From Misgurnus anguillicaudatus (taxonomy: Eukaryota; Chordata; Actinopteri; Cypriniformes; Cobitidae): 64,000 nucleotides of DNA. The notes under the pieces are model-generated. The model saw only the letters and a program-made list of their open reading frames with translations. It did not search any database and was not told the DNA's origin. Location: positions 43,004,501-43,068,500 of the forward strand of contig NC_073358.2 of the NCBI RefSeq assembly GCF_027580225.2, given 5' to 3'. Position numbers and translations under genes: made by a program. Below are positions 35,901 through 50,432 of the stretch, in pieces; position 1 is the stretch's first letter, and every line of letters starts with the position of its first letter.

Positions 35901-37268
35901 TATCAAGAAAGTTACCAGTTTGTATTGGGTAACCTTACTATAGGGGGAAAATAAACGGCGCGGGTTGATAAACGTTACGTGACTCAAAAGTGAAGTGTGT
36001 ATTACAACTTGCCAGGTTGCCCAAAGTCCTTACTGACACTCTTCCAAGCGAGGTCCTTTTTATTCCTGTCTCCTAATAGAAATAACAACTTGTGTCATAT
36101 AGCTCCGAGTGACTGCTTGAGTGAGTGACTCCGGGCGGGGCTGCCACCACAGCAGCAAGCAGGCTCCTGATTGGTTAACGCGGCGTGAAATTCCGCCAAT
36201 TTTCAAATTTTTCAACTCGGGCGCCAGCCGCAAATTCGCGTGAAGCGCAAAATGCACAAAAAAGCACTATTCGCGCGTACCGCGCACAACACTCAATTCG
36301 CGCCTTTCGCGCGAGCTTCACGCGAGAATGAGGCGGAAACGCGTCTTCCGCTCCGGGCCGAACGCCTCGTCCGCGCTGCGGGACCTACAGACGCGCGTCA
36401 ACGTGTCTGCACATTGACTTAACATTGAAATCACTCGCGCTTCACGCCTCTACCGCGGTTGGTGTATACGTACCATAAGAACAAACTCATGTGCGTACAC
36501 GCGTGCTGTGAATTAGGCGGAACATTTTCGTGAGAAGTTCAACTGTGTGTATAAATACAAAAAACATACACAATTATTAGTGAATGAGACCCATTGCTCA
36601 AAATATCTCCCTTTGTGTTCAGCATGTGTGTACAAGTTTCATTTGTAACAACTTAAGGATGAGTAAATGATGACAAAATTTTTATTTTTGGGTGCACTGC
36701 CCCTTTAAGGTGAGAATATTTTAACAATGACAGAATTCATCATCTTTAGCTTAAAATACTAAAACACTGTTTTATGTTTGTTTCACAGACCTTATTTAAC
36801 CCCAATAAGACTGTGGTTAAAATGTTTCTGGTGACGTATAATTTTGGCGACATGCCCGTTAATCACATGACCTTCTTGCGCCATCGTATCTTCCTGGTGC
36901 CTGTGGAGGAGCCTGAGGGTTCAGGGGAGGGGCAAGAGGGCTCCTTGTCTGACAGGAAGAAGATTCTTTGCTACTTGATACACCTCAGGTAAATTTTGCT
37001 TTGATGTTATTGTCTTCGACTAAATACTTTTATATAGCTCTCACAAATTCTTGCGCTATAAGCAAAACTGGAAATGATGATAAACCAGTTTTTGTCTCTG
37101 TTTGCATGTCTCAGATTCCATAGTTCCAAATCTGGGAAAATCTACTTGCACAATGATATCCGGCTGCTATTCTCCCGCAAGTCCATTGAGGTGGACGCTG
37201 GGATTCCTTACGAGCTGAAATCCTTCACCGAGGTGCCAAGAAACCCCAAATACTCCCCAAGGGTATGA
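27446..37268 (+). CDS. atosb: ATOSB (FAM214B), atos homologue B, seven coding exons
   Basis: Coding exons: 27446-28534 (this exon probably begins at an acceptor at 27353), 31771-31829, 32196-32295, 33671-33829, 34159-34227, 36789-36988, 37115-37268; all junctions are GT-AG and keep frame, giving 609 residues (the human protein, from memory, is about 540). Start: MRHIHVELARKEPP matches the conserved MRH start of the family; an upstream in-frame ATG at 27380 lacks that support. Visible parts: an acidic run at residues 101-112, a serine/proline-rich first exon, a basic KKRLLSP ... SKRSR region near the end of exon 1, then the conserved core LLGNFEESILKGRF (about 411-424), FTAEIGASGSYCPQH, GKKGYSVPKAGTIQV, and NPNKTVVKMFLVTYNF (DUF4210 and Chromosome_seg families). 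Vertebrate ATOSB is thought to be a nuclear regulator; Drosophila atossa affects macrophage invasion. Function here is by homology only. The introns hold many transposons. Confidence 0.95.
28628..28930. repeat. Three tandem copies of a 101-bp unit
   Basis: The landmark TTTAGCGTT recurs at 28641, 28742 and 28843. Each unit carries TTTTCTAAATGTCGACAAAA, CGAAATGATGGAATTTT and GATATGCGAC with few changes. The array starts about 95 bases after the donor of the first atosb coding exon. Part of the unit resembles a MITE end (TTTCCATTGCAGATTTGC). Confidence 0.9.
29091..29997. mobile_element. Non-autonomous hAT-type element, outer copy
   Basis: Ends TAGAGCTGGGTATCGATT and TTTCCCCAGCTCTA are inverted. 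Flanks AGAATTAT and GTAATTAT agree at six of eight bases, as expected for an aged 8-bp hAT target duplication. The interior has GATTCGATT-type blocks and is split by the insertion at 29271. It lies in the atosb intron after the first coding exon. Confidence 0.8.
29271..29792. mobile_element. Non-autonomous hAT-type element, nested
   Basis: Begins TAGTGCTGCACAATTAATCG and ends AAATCGTGCAGCCCTA. It is flanked on both sides by ATTACAAT, a perfect 8-bp target duplication. It sits inside the element at 29091-29997 and is therefore younger. The same family occurs at 52165-53549. Confidence 0.9.
31051..31494. mobile_element. TTAA palindromic element, full copy
   Basis: TTAAAGGGATAGTTCACCC at the left, inverted as TGAACTATCCCTTTAA at the right. 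Inner GATGGTAAGCACACAGCTGA is inverted at about 31357-31376. TTAA on both sides. It lies in an atosb intron. Confidence 0.85.
31863..32102. mobile_element. Palindromic MITE (GTTTCCCGGACAGGG family)
   Basis: Left GGGACAGTTTCCCGGACAGG and right CTGTCCGGGAAACCGCCC are inverted. A second copy is at 54656-54875, with shared AAACATGCC-like and ACCAATGTATTTTAAGATATGTCA-like inner blocks. Confidence 0.75.
32945..32982. repeat. (TG)n microsatellite
   Basis: An uninterrupted GT dinucleotide run of about 18 units in an atosb intron. Confidence 0.95.
33536..33640 (+). mobile_element. tRNA-derived SINE, forward orientation
   Basis: The head CCTGTAGCTTAACTGGTAGAGC is followed by ATACTGATAAAGTGTACC and TCACTTTGAATAAAATCC, the order of the SINE at 655-795 in the opposite direction. 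The B box is decayed. It ends about 30 bases before the acceptor of the 33671 atosb exon. Confidence 0.7.
33935..34136. repeat. TACTATAGTAAA / TACTACAGTA repeat
   Basis: Repeated and inverted short blocks (TTTACTATAGTAAAC, ATACTACAGTATTTAC, AGTAAATACTACAGTA) fill most of the short atosb intron between the exons at 33671 and 34159. Confidence 0.6.
34713..36596. mobile_element. Foldback element, middle level of the nest
   Basis: CAATGGGTCTCATTCACTAA (34713-34732) has its exact reverse complement at 36577-36596. Inner blocks around GTGCGTAC near 34740 and GTACACGCGTG near 36496 also pair. It splits the TTAA element and is itself split at about 35682. Confidence 0.8.
35682..36478. mobile_element. 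MITE, copy 2 of the 6127-6811 family, innermost level
   Basis: Starts TGCAGGGTTTACACCAAACGCG and ends CTACCGCGGTTGGTGTATACG. It shares with the copy at 6127 the order GGCGTCAAAATC, GTGGGAGGGGCAA, ATAAACGGCGCGGG, TTCCAAGCGAGGTCC and TTGACTTAACATTGAAATCAC. About 110 bases (36110-36220) are extra relative to copy 1. Confidence 0.75.
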
Positions 37269-38230
37269 GGCAGCGATGCCCTGCCGCGGTGGGGCTCAAA
37301 GACTGCATTAATAAAGACTGCAAGATGAAAGAACCAATACACTTGAAAGACTGAACTCGCACACGTGAACACACAGACGCACTCATACATGCAAACACAG
37401 ACAGATGTATGTACATACACGCAGATATTAAACTCTTCGGTGGGCAGACTGTACAACTGAGTGTGTAACATGCATGCCTTGTGACTAAGTCGAGTTTTAT
37501 TTTAGTGCCGTATACAGTTAAGCTTTGACCTTCACCCTGCCTGCATCCACTCAATGTGGACCAATCGTAATCTTGTCCACCAACTGGATCCATTATAAAA
37601 TGTTGATGTCATCAGTAGATGCAGACTTATTCAATTGCAATGTACAGAGAGAGACCAACAGGAATGCAAACAAGATGGAAACAGACTGGAAATGGATTTT
37701 TGAAGCCTGGATTGAAGTTACAACAATGAATGCCAACAGAGCACTTCAGGGGATAAGAAAGTTTAAGTAAAGAACGGAGCCAGCTGAACATTGAAAGTAC
37801 ATCCATTCAGTTGATGCATTGTGTCAACCACAGCATGGGTTGTAAGGAGGAGAATAGCCCTCAGTATTTTGGATGTTTTAGTAGTGAAAGGGCAGCTTGA
37901 AGGACATTGCTGTTTCAACTTACTCTGTTATGGAGCAGTCTAACACCAGAACAGTAAACAAACTGTCAAATCTATGTTTGCAAATGTCTTAAAAAAAAGA
38001 AAAAGCAATATGCTGCACATTTAGAGTGTTTTTTTCTTTCTTGTGGAGGTAGTAGTTGCCCTTTCTGCTAGAAGGGAGGGGGGAGAAAAATGCCAAGTGA
38101 ATAAGGGAGGCAAGGGGAGGAGGGTGGGCATAAAAACTAGAGGGAAAGGGAGGGAATCAGGGGTATTTAAAAACAGAAAATGTTGTTTATGTATATTTTA
38201 AAATGATTAAACTCTGCGACTTGCAACCAG
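37269..38230 (+). other. atosb: atosb 3' UTR with ATTAAA poly(A) signal
   Basis: The stretch follows the stop with no intron signs and ends near ATTAAA at 38206-38211, the likeliest poly(A) signal. It contains a GGGAGG-rich purine tract at about 38070-38160. The true end is not visible from sequence alone. Confidence 0.5.
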
Positions 38231-38675
38231 TGTTTGACTGATTCATCACGGGATACGAGAGAAGCAAAGACATGGTTTGATTCTGTAAGTACTGTGTATG
38301 ATCGATAAATGCATTATAATTTACATCATGTGTTCACATAGACTTAAAAGCAGATAATGTTTCATGCCAGGAGGTAGATTTTTATCTTGGCTGCAGTCTC
38401 TATGGCCTCCTTTTGAGGACATTGAACATAAACATAAGAGTTTTGCTCTTTGGCATGCAGTTAAATCTTTTTGGATGCTGCAGATCTGCATAGCAGTAAA
38501 ATCTTAGTAATACAGCACTACTGACTGCCTCATTTTGGTGTACAAAACGGCCTTTTCAACCCGCATATATTTAACTGTGCAGATTATCAAGCATGAACAT
38601 AGCCACAGACGCTTGAATAGCATTAAATTAATTGATTTTCCAACTTTTTCCAACCCAGTAATATTGACGGAAGTT

Positions 38676-39695
38676 TGAGGGAGAGGGTAACGCATTACAA
38701 GTAACGTGCATTACGTAATAATATTACTTTTCTGAACTAACGAGTAAACTAACGCATTACTTTTTAAATGTACACATTAAGATTTGAGTTACTTTTTTAA
38801 AAAAGTAATGCCAGTTACTTTTTAAAAAAATCATTAAAAAATGATCTACTGAATTAAACTAAACGTAGTCACATTATGCACTGTATGCGTACACGCCTGT
38901 GTTGGAACAGTTTGAGTCAGAAACAGATGGCAGGCCAGAGCTCGACATTTTTGTGATGAAATATGCAATTTCTTTTAAAGGGGTCATATTATGAATTTTT
39001 TTAAGATGTAAAATAAACATTTGGTATCCCCAAAGTGTGTATGTGAAGTTAAAGCTCCATATCCAATAGATAATTTATTATAGCATGTTTTCCACTGTGT
39101 AGGCCTGAGCAAAAGTGAGCCGTTTTTGGGTGTGTCCTTTAAAATGCAAATGAGCTGATGAAATGCAAACACTGATCACAATGATGGTGGTTTGTTGTAA
39201 TTGAAACTCAATTGTGCTGTCAAGTATTTTTTCTTTCTCTTTTTCTCTCTGCACTAAATGCCAGTGCTGTTGTTGGATAGTGCAGATAAAGGAGGCGGTA
39301 TTATTGTAATTTGCCTTGCTACCTACTTTACAAAAAAGGCGAAATCTGAACGACCTAATTTTTCACATGCTTGCAAAAAATGGTTTACCCAAACAAAGTT
39401 ACTGGGTTGATCTTTTTCACTTTTTTTAGATTGATAAAAGCACTGGGGACCCAGTTATAGCACTTAAACATGGAAAAAGTCAGATTTTCAAACTATGACC
39501 CCTTTAACTTTTAAGTCATACAAAACATCTGCAAGACCTGAAAGAGATCAAGCCTCAGCCAAGAAAAAGTAACTAAAAAGTAACGTAAGCATTACTTTCC
39601 ATAAAAAGTAACTTAGTAACTCAATTAGTTACTTTTTGGGAGTAACTTAATATTGTAATGCATTACTTTTAAAAGTAACTTTCTCCAACACTGGT
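38676..39695. mobile_element. GTAACGCATTAC foldback element with an insertion
   Basis: Left GAGGGTAACGCATTACAAGT and right TGTAATGCATTACTTTTAAA with AAGTAACTTTCTCC are inverted. The inner AGTTACTTTTT blocks repeat on both sides. A second repeat at 38978-39508 is inserted in the middle. Confidence 0.7.
38978..39508. mobile_element. CATAGCATGAAAA-family element, inserted copy
   Basis: TTAAAGGGGTCATATTATGA at the left, and GTCAGATTTTCAAACTATGACCCCTTTAA at the right as the inverted end. It shares the GGATAGTGCAGATAAAGGAGGCGG block, in opposite orientation, with the copies at 7616 and 43014. Confidence 0.7.
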
Positions 39696-39930
39696 AGTCA
39701 GGAGTGATTATGTTACTGCGCACAGAGGTCGAAGTGCTGCAAACTAGCTGCTCTTCTGCCATACAATATAGTTTTCATTTTTTATCTGCTTAAAACATTG
39801 CCACGTTTTATTTTGTGCCGCCATTAAAATGTAATATCTTTGAATAGGGAAAACACGCAAGTGTTCGGTGCCTTCTAAATTCATCCCTGTTTGGATCCTA
39901 AGGAATGAATGGGGCTAGGCTAAATGCTAA
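39696..39930. repeat. Second copy of the dispersed repeat seen at 925-1140
   Basis: GTTACTGCGCACAGAGGTCG, CACGTTTTATTTTGTGCCGCC and GAATGAATGGGGCTAGGC align with the copy at 925-1140. It lacks the long perfect hairpin found there. Confidence 0.6.
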
Positions 39931-40680
39931 CACATTCACGATGCGCTGTACAAAGATTAAGTGCACTCATTGAAAAAAGATAGGTATGTATTAATTCATC
40001 TAATTTGAGGTAAGAACATAGTAAAATATTGGAAAACTGTGGTGTTTTCTTTTAATACGTGATTATACAAATTTTTGAATCTTATATTATTTGACCCTAA
40101 TTATGGCCAAAATTATTATTATTTAACATAACTTACCTTTAAATTATTTCACTGAAATATATTTCAGAATCAATGACGAAAGTTATTCATTTTATGTATA
40201 TAAAAATTACTATGTAAACGCATACGATTCACCATAAAATCCACAGAATTTATTTATTCAAAAACCATATAAAAATATCTTTGCAGATGAGTTCCAATTT
40301 ATGTTAAAATTTGTCTTGGAAATACATAGATAAACTTTATTTGAAGAAAATATAAGAAAACAATGAATATAAATACAATACAAAGAGACAAATAACATTT
40401 CAAGTGCTAGGGGGAGGTATAAACAATTATTTTAAAAATGCGGATATATTTTTGTTTTTTCGAGGGCAATATTAATTCAATATAACATTTCATTTCATTT
40501 TTAAATGCTATGAAACGTGTTTTTTTCTTAAAAGATACACTTATGAATGTGAAATTTTGCCATTAAAAATAGTAATGATAAAAAAGATATGTGTGGGTTT
40601 GTTTATCATTGGAGTTTACAAGAATACCTAAAAGAACATCTTTCCAATACATAAATAAACTTCCCCAAATGTTCGAACTC
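39931..40680. other. AT-rich intergenic stretch
   Basis: Between atosb and ranbp1. No gene or repeat recognised. Confidence 0.45.
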
Positions 40681-40682
40681 TC

Positions 40683-40833
40683 GCTGACGTCGCGCTATTG
40701 CTGGAGCGCGGTGACGTCATCGCTCCTCTACTCCGGTTAGGCGCGCGCGAAAGTATCGGAGTGAAATCGCACGAGCTCGCGCTGATCCAACCCTGCAGAA
40801 ACTCCCTCTAATCTTCAAACATCTTCAAAAACT
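40683..40833 (+). promoter_or_regulatory. ranbp1: ranbp1 promoter and 5' UTR
   Basis: A CpG-rich block directly upstream of the start codon. TGACGTCA at 40712-40719 is a perfect palindromic CRE, TGACGTC at 40685-40691 is a near match, and the reverse strand reads TTTCGCGC at 40745-40752, an E2F-type site. Mammalian RANBP1 is known to be cell-cycle controlled through E2F sites, so the same control is plausible here. The cap site is not determined. Confidence 0.65.
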
Positions 40834-45733
<4,900 letters not shown>

Positions 45734-46159
45734 GCCCAGGAGTGTTGCGTCATATGGATCCTCCACTTGCCGTTTTTCCCTTTTCTACAACAGACTCAAA
45801 TTAAAATTGGACACTTTATTCCTTTTTGGCCTCTTGACTTCACAAGACCTTGGTGCCACTCTTAATGCGTCCATTTCCTCTATCATCAAGCTGTTGTGAA
45901 CACGTCTCCCATTTGCAAACTCTCATATCGCCCTTCATTTTCTCATACATTGTGGACCATTTGTCAGCTATCATGTTTTGTGTAGTGACAAGGCTTGTGC
46001 TATTGATCGATTCCCACATTGGGTAACCTCTTGTTTTTGTTTCTTTTGTACTTTAAAGAGTTATATTGAGAGTTTCTAGATGAGCACTGTCTGATGTGAG
46101 AGCAGGTTGTATGAGTTGATAGGGAGTGTGAGTATCTGAGATCTCTGACTTTTCTTTAC

Positions 46160-46165
46160 AATAAA
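46160..46165 (+). terminator. ranbp1: ranbp1 poly(A) signal
   Basis: AATAAA lies 427 bases after the stop, just before GTCACATGAGG. A second AATAAA at 46342-46347 could be used as well. Confidence 0.65.
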
Positions 46166-46349
46166 GTCACATGAGGAAACATTTGACTTCTCTGTGGCTC
46201 TAATAGACTATTCTTTGCATAACACATTTTCTGTGGAGGGGTATATCTGCTAAAAGTTTGTCAGCTTTGACATCAATAACTGAAGGAGTTTTCAACCTGC
46301 TTTGAGTGTGACCCTCTTCTGTTTAAAATGGAAATCCTGACAATAAAAA

Positions 46350-47170
46350 ATGGTTGACTCGGTTACTGCTTACTGTTTGTGGTGCTCCCACAAGCTGGGT
46401 AAGCCTCAATGGTTAACATTTTGTCAGGTGAATCCGCATTGTGCATTTAAAATAAATGTGCATGACAAAAATAGGATATGGAACAGGACTTTCTTTATAA
46501 ATCCAGTGTGTTTATCATTCCATAAGGATTGCTACAAATTCCAAAAAATTGCATTGAATAGCAAAGACTTATTTTGCGCACAGGATATTTGTGGCTCTTA
46601 GAGGGATTTTTTCTTGTTTTGCCTTTTTGTTTAAACTGTGCATTTTAATACACGAGTTAAAAAAATTGTGTATAATGAATATTAAGTTTCCAACATTCCC
46701 TGGTTTTGAGCATTTTTGATAAAAGCAGCAGATCCCTTAAGTTGCATTGACATTTGATGAGCTCACATTTTATAGTGGTAACTAATTATTAATAATAATG
46801 TCAAAGGGTTGTGAACAAATTAAAAAATGTATGCTTATTCATACGCCAGTGTCTGTTTTGCATCTATTCAAAAACCTGATAGGGGAAAATATTTGATTTA
46901 CTTTTATTTGCAGACTGGTCATAAGATTTTTTTTAAATCAGAGTAAAAAATAGGATATTGGGTAGGAAAATGCACCTATACACTCTTATACAAATAGTTA
47001 TGACAGACCCAAAAAAAAGTTTTTACATGTTTTAATTTGTACTTTGTAATTTTTTCATCATAACCCACAAGGTACCTGGAACAAACATACCTTCCGATAG
47101 CAAAACAGAAAAATATTTATGTTACCTAGTATAATTCAACATTGTCCCACTGTTACACATCTGTAATGAA
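46350..47170. other. Convergent intergenic gap between ranbp1 and utp6
   Basis: AT-rich and without a supported gene. Both flanking genes end here. Confidence 0.5.
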
Positions 47171-47176
47171 CTTAGT

Positions 47177-47182
47177 TTTATT
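47177..47182 (-). terminator. utp6: Candidate utp6 poly(A) signal
   Basis: TTTATT on the + strand reads AATAAA on the minus strand, about 175 bases after the utp6 stop. A nearer ATTAAA (47228-47233, minus strand) is an alternative. Confidence 0.45.
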
Positions 47183-47357
47183 TAAATATAGTGGTGTAAA
47201 TGAGAGTCTGCAAAATACACCATAAGCTTTAATTGAACAGTTAAGACTAACAATAAACTAATCTGGATTATGGAAGGAAGAATTTCCAACATAAGCAAAA
47301 AGTTGGAACTGGACATATTAAGCTTTCCAATCACTTATAAACTATATGTGACTTGTT

Positions 47358-49139
47358 TTAGATGTGTCCGGTCTGCAGCAGTGTATACAGAGTCGTGAAC
47401 CGCTCAACACTTTGGCCCTCCAGGGTTTTAACGGCCCTCCAGTGAAGACTCCCACTTTTTTCTGGGTTTCCATGTTTTAACTCTTCCTTGATGTAGTCCA
47501 TCCAGAGATTTTCATCTGAAGAGCCGAACTCACGAAGTGCTCGTTCGTAATAGTCCCTCAGGTTGCTCATCTTCGGGGTCTCCTGCTCCTTCTCGATGTG
47601 GATCATCTTGGTGAAGAACGCCTTAGTGAAGGGTCTGTGTTCATGTAGGCTTATAAATGTTTTTCTAGCCTTTTTGTAGCCACCGGTCTCATATGACCAT
47701 TCGATGTACTTTTCCTTGATGGTCGAAGACACTGCAGGCACTGGGGACAAAAGCCCTTTCTTGAAAAAGGCCTCGGTTTCTTCTGGTGTTTTCGAAGCCA
47801 TGCTCCAATCTGCCTGCAATTGCCATAACGGCAGACTTTCTTTGGGGTTCACCCGATTCAGGGCTTCCTCAAATAGATGTCCTGCCTCCGGACTCTCCAG
47901 ATGGACCAAAGTCTGCAGGCTGAGTTTCCACATCTCTACTGATTGACTAAAGCGCTTGGTTGCAGCGATGGCAATTCGTATAGCAGAAACTGAATCTTCT
48001 GTGGACAACAGGACCTCAAGCCAGGTTTTGTAAAACGTCTCTTGGAGAAGCTCGGCATCATGGGCACTCTGTAAAACTCTGAGTAGGCGCTCTTTCCTCT
48101 TTCTTTTGAGTTCAGTTACATTTGTCTTTCTTTTGTATCTTTCCAGACAAAACGTAATGTAGCACAACCACATCGCCTCAGTATTAAGGCTCTTCACAGC
48201 TTCTTCGTAAATGAGACAGCAACGCTCCTCTCTGCGCTGCGTCTCGATTGCACTTCCTTTGGCTGACTGGAGCTCAGGGGCCACTGCAGCTTCCAGCTCA
48301 CGCTTAGCCATGAAATCCCACATCAGACAGTCATCCTTATACCGACTCTGTAGATCTTGATGGATGGTGTTCTGTAAATCTTTTGTGAAGTCAAAGGTTG
48401 CGGCGATCTTTAGGAGGGACAAGATGAATTTAGCACCTTTAATTTTTTGCGTAGCATCCGTGTACACAACCTCAGCCAGTTTACCACTCATGATCTCTGG
48501 AGAAAACTTATATTCCCCCACATCCATTTTAGCTTGTTCCAATTCTTGCTGCTGTTTCCTGAGTTTCTCAGCATGCATGAGTTCCATTCGGAAATACTCC
48601 TGATAGACTTTCTCGTCTTCGGGATGAAAGCGCAAAGCGCGGAGGAAGAGATGCCGGGCGCTCTCGGAAGAATTCCTTTCTTCCATCTCACATTTGGCAG
48701 CCATTATCCACAAAGCTGGTTTGTCGGGATGAATGGCTAACATAGAGGACAAAACCTTGCTGAGCTGACCCTTAGTGCCCCATTTTTTGTTAAATACAAC
48801 TTGTGAAAGCCATAGCTGCACATCGTCCTGCCATTTTGTCGTAGCTCTTCTGAAAACATAGTTTATGCCGCCGATTATGGGAAACTCAATTTCTTCTCGT
48901 TTAAAATGGTACCCGATTCTTGCTCTCCTCTTCTTGATAAGCTCCAGGACATTAATTTCATACTGTACGTACGCGATGAAGTCATCCTTGCTTTGAACAG
49001 CTCGGTGCAATTTGTATTCCAGAGCTGTAGATCTTTTCAGCATGGATTTGACTTCTTTATTGCTGAACAAACCGACCCTCTCTAGCTGTTCAAGCGCTGG
49101 GATTCTGTCTTCTATTCGCTGTTGCACATGGTCGGCCAT
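47358..49139 (-). CDS. utp6: UTP6, small-subunit processome component, intronless frame
   Basis: A single open frame of 593 codons, about the length of human UTP6 (close to 597). UTP6 is part of the UTP-B subcomplex of the nucleolar SSU processome, which assembles on pre-18S rRNA. The N-terminal UTP6 domain starts MADHVQQRIEDRIPALEQLE, with DFIAYVQYEINVLELIKKRR and RIGYHFKREEIE within the first 85 residues. Half-a-TPR (HAT) repeats follow, for example KPALWIMAAKCEMEERNSSE (about 140-159), RHLFLRALRFHPE, EYFRMELMHAEKLRK, MWLCYITFCLERYK and, near the end, YYERALREFGSSDENLWMDY. It ends in QTGHI, matching the family C-terminus. The mammalian gene has many introns, so absence of all of them is unusual and suggests a retroposed copy kept functional. 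Head to head with golga3. Confidence 0.95.
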   Translation of the reverse strand: MADHVQQRIEDRIPALEQLERVGLFSNKEVKSMLKRSTALEYKLHRAVQSKDDFIAYVQYEINVLELIKKRRARIGYHFKREEIEFPIIGGINYVFRRATTKWQDDVQLWLSQVVFNKKWGTKGQLSKVLSSMLAIHPDKPALWIMAAKCEMEERNSSESARHLFLRALRFHPEDEKVYQEYFRMELMHAEKLRKQQQELEQAKMDVGEYKFSPEIMSGKLAEVVYTDATQKIKGAKFILSLLKIAATFDFTKDLQNTIHQDLQSRYKDDCLMWDFMAKRELEAAVAPELQSAKGSAIETQRREERCCLIYEEAVKSLNTEAMWLCYITFCLERYKRKTNVTELKRKRKERLLRVLQSAHDAELLQETFYKTWLEVLLSTEDSVSAIRIAIAATKRFSQSVEMWKLSLQTLVHLESPEAGHLFEEALNRVNPKESLPLWQLQADWSMASKTPEETEAFFKKGLLSPVPAVSSTIKEKYIEWSYETGGYKKARKTFISLHEHRPFTKAFFTKMIHIEKEQETPKMSNLRDYYERALREFGSSDENLWMDYIKEELKHGNPEKSGSLHWRAVKTLEGQSVERFTTLYTLLQTGHI

Positions 49140-49430
49140 TTGACAAGATATTTAGAGTTTTGGGTGAATGTTGCAAATCTGACCAGCTCCTCAAACCAAC
49201 ACGTGCGAAAAGGAAGTTCCGCCACGTTGTCTTCTTCTGTTGGGTACTACCACCAACATCAAGGTGCATTATCGCCACCTACTGTGTGAGAGTGTGTGAC
49301 ATCTACGCATTTTGAGCTACGCAGCAACTCCAGGCGGAACCATTATCTTTCAGGTAAACGTTGCCAGTGGGATCGTTTTAAAAGACGGAACCTAAACAGC
49401 CACGTAGTTCAGGGAGGGGAACGTCTTAAA
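49140..49430. promoter_or_regulatory. Probable shared promoter of utp6 and golga3
   Basis: The gap between the utp6 start codon and the first likely golga3 donor holds both start regions. It has an ETS-type AGGAAGTTCC near 49212 and ACACGTGCG just before it, which contains the E-box CACGTG. A good + strand donor (CAG|GTAAAC) at 49354 would end a golga3 non-coding exon 1; a weaker one is at 49432. Shared control is inferred from spacing only. Confidence 0.5.
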
Positions 49431-50283
49431 GGTTGGTAGTGAATTACTTTTAGTTGTCTATGCTTATCAACATACTAATAGGTCACCGTTAATTTGAGGT
49501 AACGAGCGCTTTGCAGTTGCGTGATCGCGTGTCAGTGTCACGCATCGGTTGTATACGGTTTCCGGATGTCGCGCGACTGTGGCTAATGAGCTAACACTGA
49601 TGCTAATAAGATCAGAGATTTATGAAATGTAAATTTGCACAGACATCTAACCTTTGGGGTAAACACGTGTTCATGATGCTGGTTAATTGTCTTCTCTGTG
49701 CATCAAGTTTAATTTTATTAATTATATCGAAATCAAAGACTTGGTATTAGAGTGAAGTATCAAACAGGTTTGTCATGCTTTTGACAGCTTGGTCAGTTTG
49801 TTTCTGTGCATTTGAGTTTTAATATTTCGTGCAAGAAAAATGAAAACGAAACGTTTAAAGAATCCTGTCCTGTCAGTCACGAGGTTGTCATGACACATTT
49901 TGGATGTTTTTTATTTGATGTAGTTGGATGGAAACTAAAAGTATTTAGAAATGGCATTTACAGCAGTAACACGACTGACAGCAAAAGCAGAATCTGTGCA
50001 AACATATGTCTACCAAATACAAAAAAACAGCTTGTGCAACATTATTTAATGTTAACAATAAAGTGAATTTTGTCATCTCCATTGTTCTCAAGATCAAGAC
50101 ACTTAAGACTGCTCCATGTCAATTTTCCCAGTAATAAGTGTATTGTCAGTTGTGTTGTATAGAAGTGTCAACTTGGTGACTAAGTAGTTAATTAGTAATG
50201 AGTCATTGATGATTTAGCTGAACAATAAAACTGGCACATTCCTCATGTATTGGCTGACTGAAACGCTTGCTCTCGTTCCACAG

Positions 50284-50432
50284 AATCGAAAACCACTGAA
50301 AAATTTCACTGTCGTTCAACTCAGCCTACAGTTTTAACCAAAGTTTGCCAGCCATGAAGTAAAGGTGGATCGCACTACGGAGACACGCCTCATGTACATG
50401 GATGCTGGAGCAGCATTTGTATTTAAAGCGAA
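50284..50432 (+). other. golga3: golga3 5' UTR part of exon 2
   Basis: A TCGTTCCACAG acceptor precedes it and the golga3 start codon follows. No competing long frame. Confidence 0.5.

Larger units (their letters stand above)
34507..36708. mobile_element. TTAA palindromic element, host of a three-level nest
   Basis: Left TTAAATGAATAGTTTGCGCA with the 'cattatttacttaccctcaag' block, right GATGAGTAAATGATGACAAA ... GCCCCTTTAA. The usual unit is about 400 bases; here it is stretched to 2.2 kb by the elements at 34713 and 35682. It fills most of the atosb intron 34228-36788. Confidence 0.8.
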
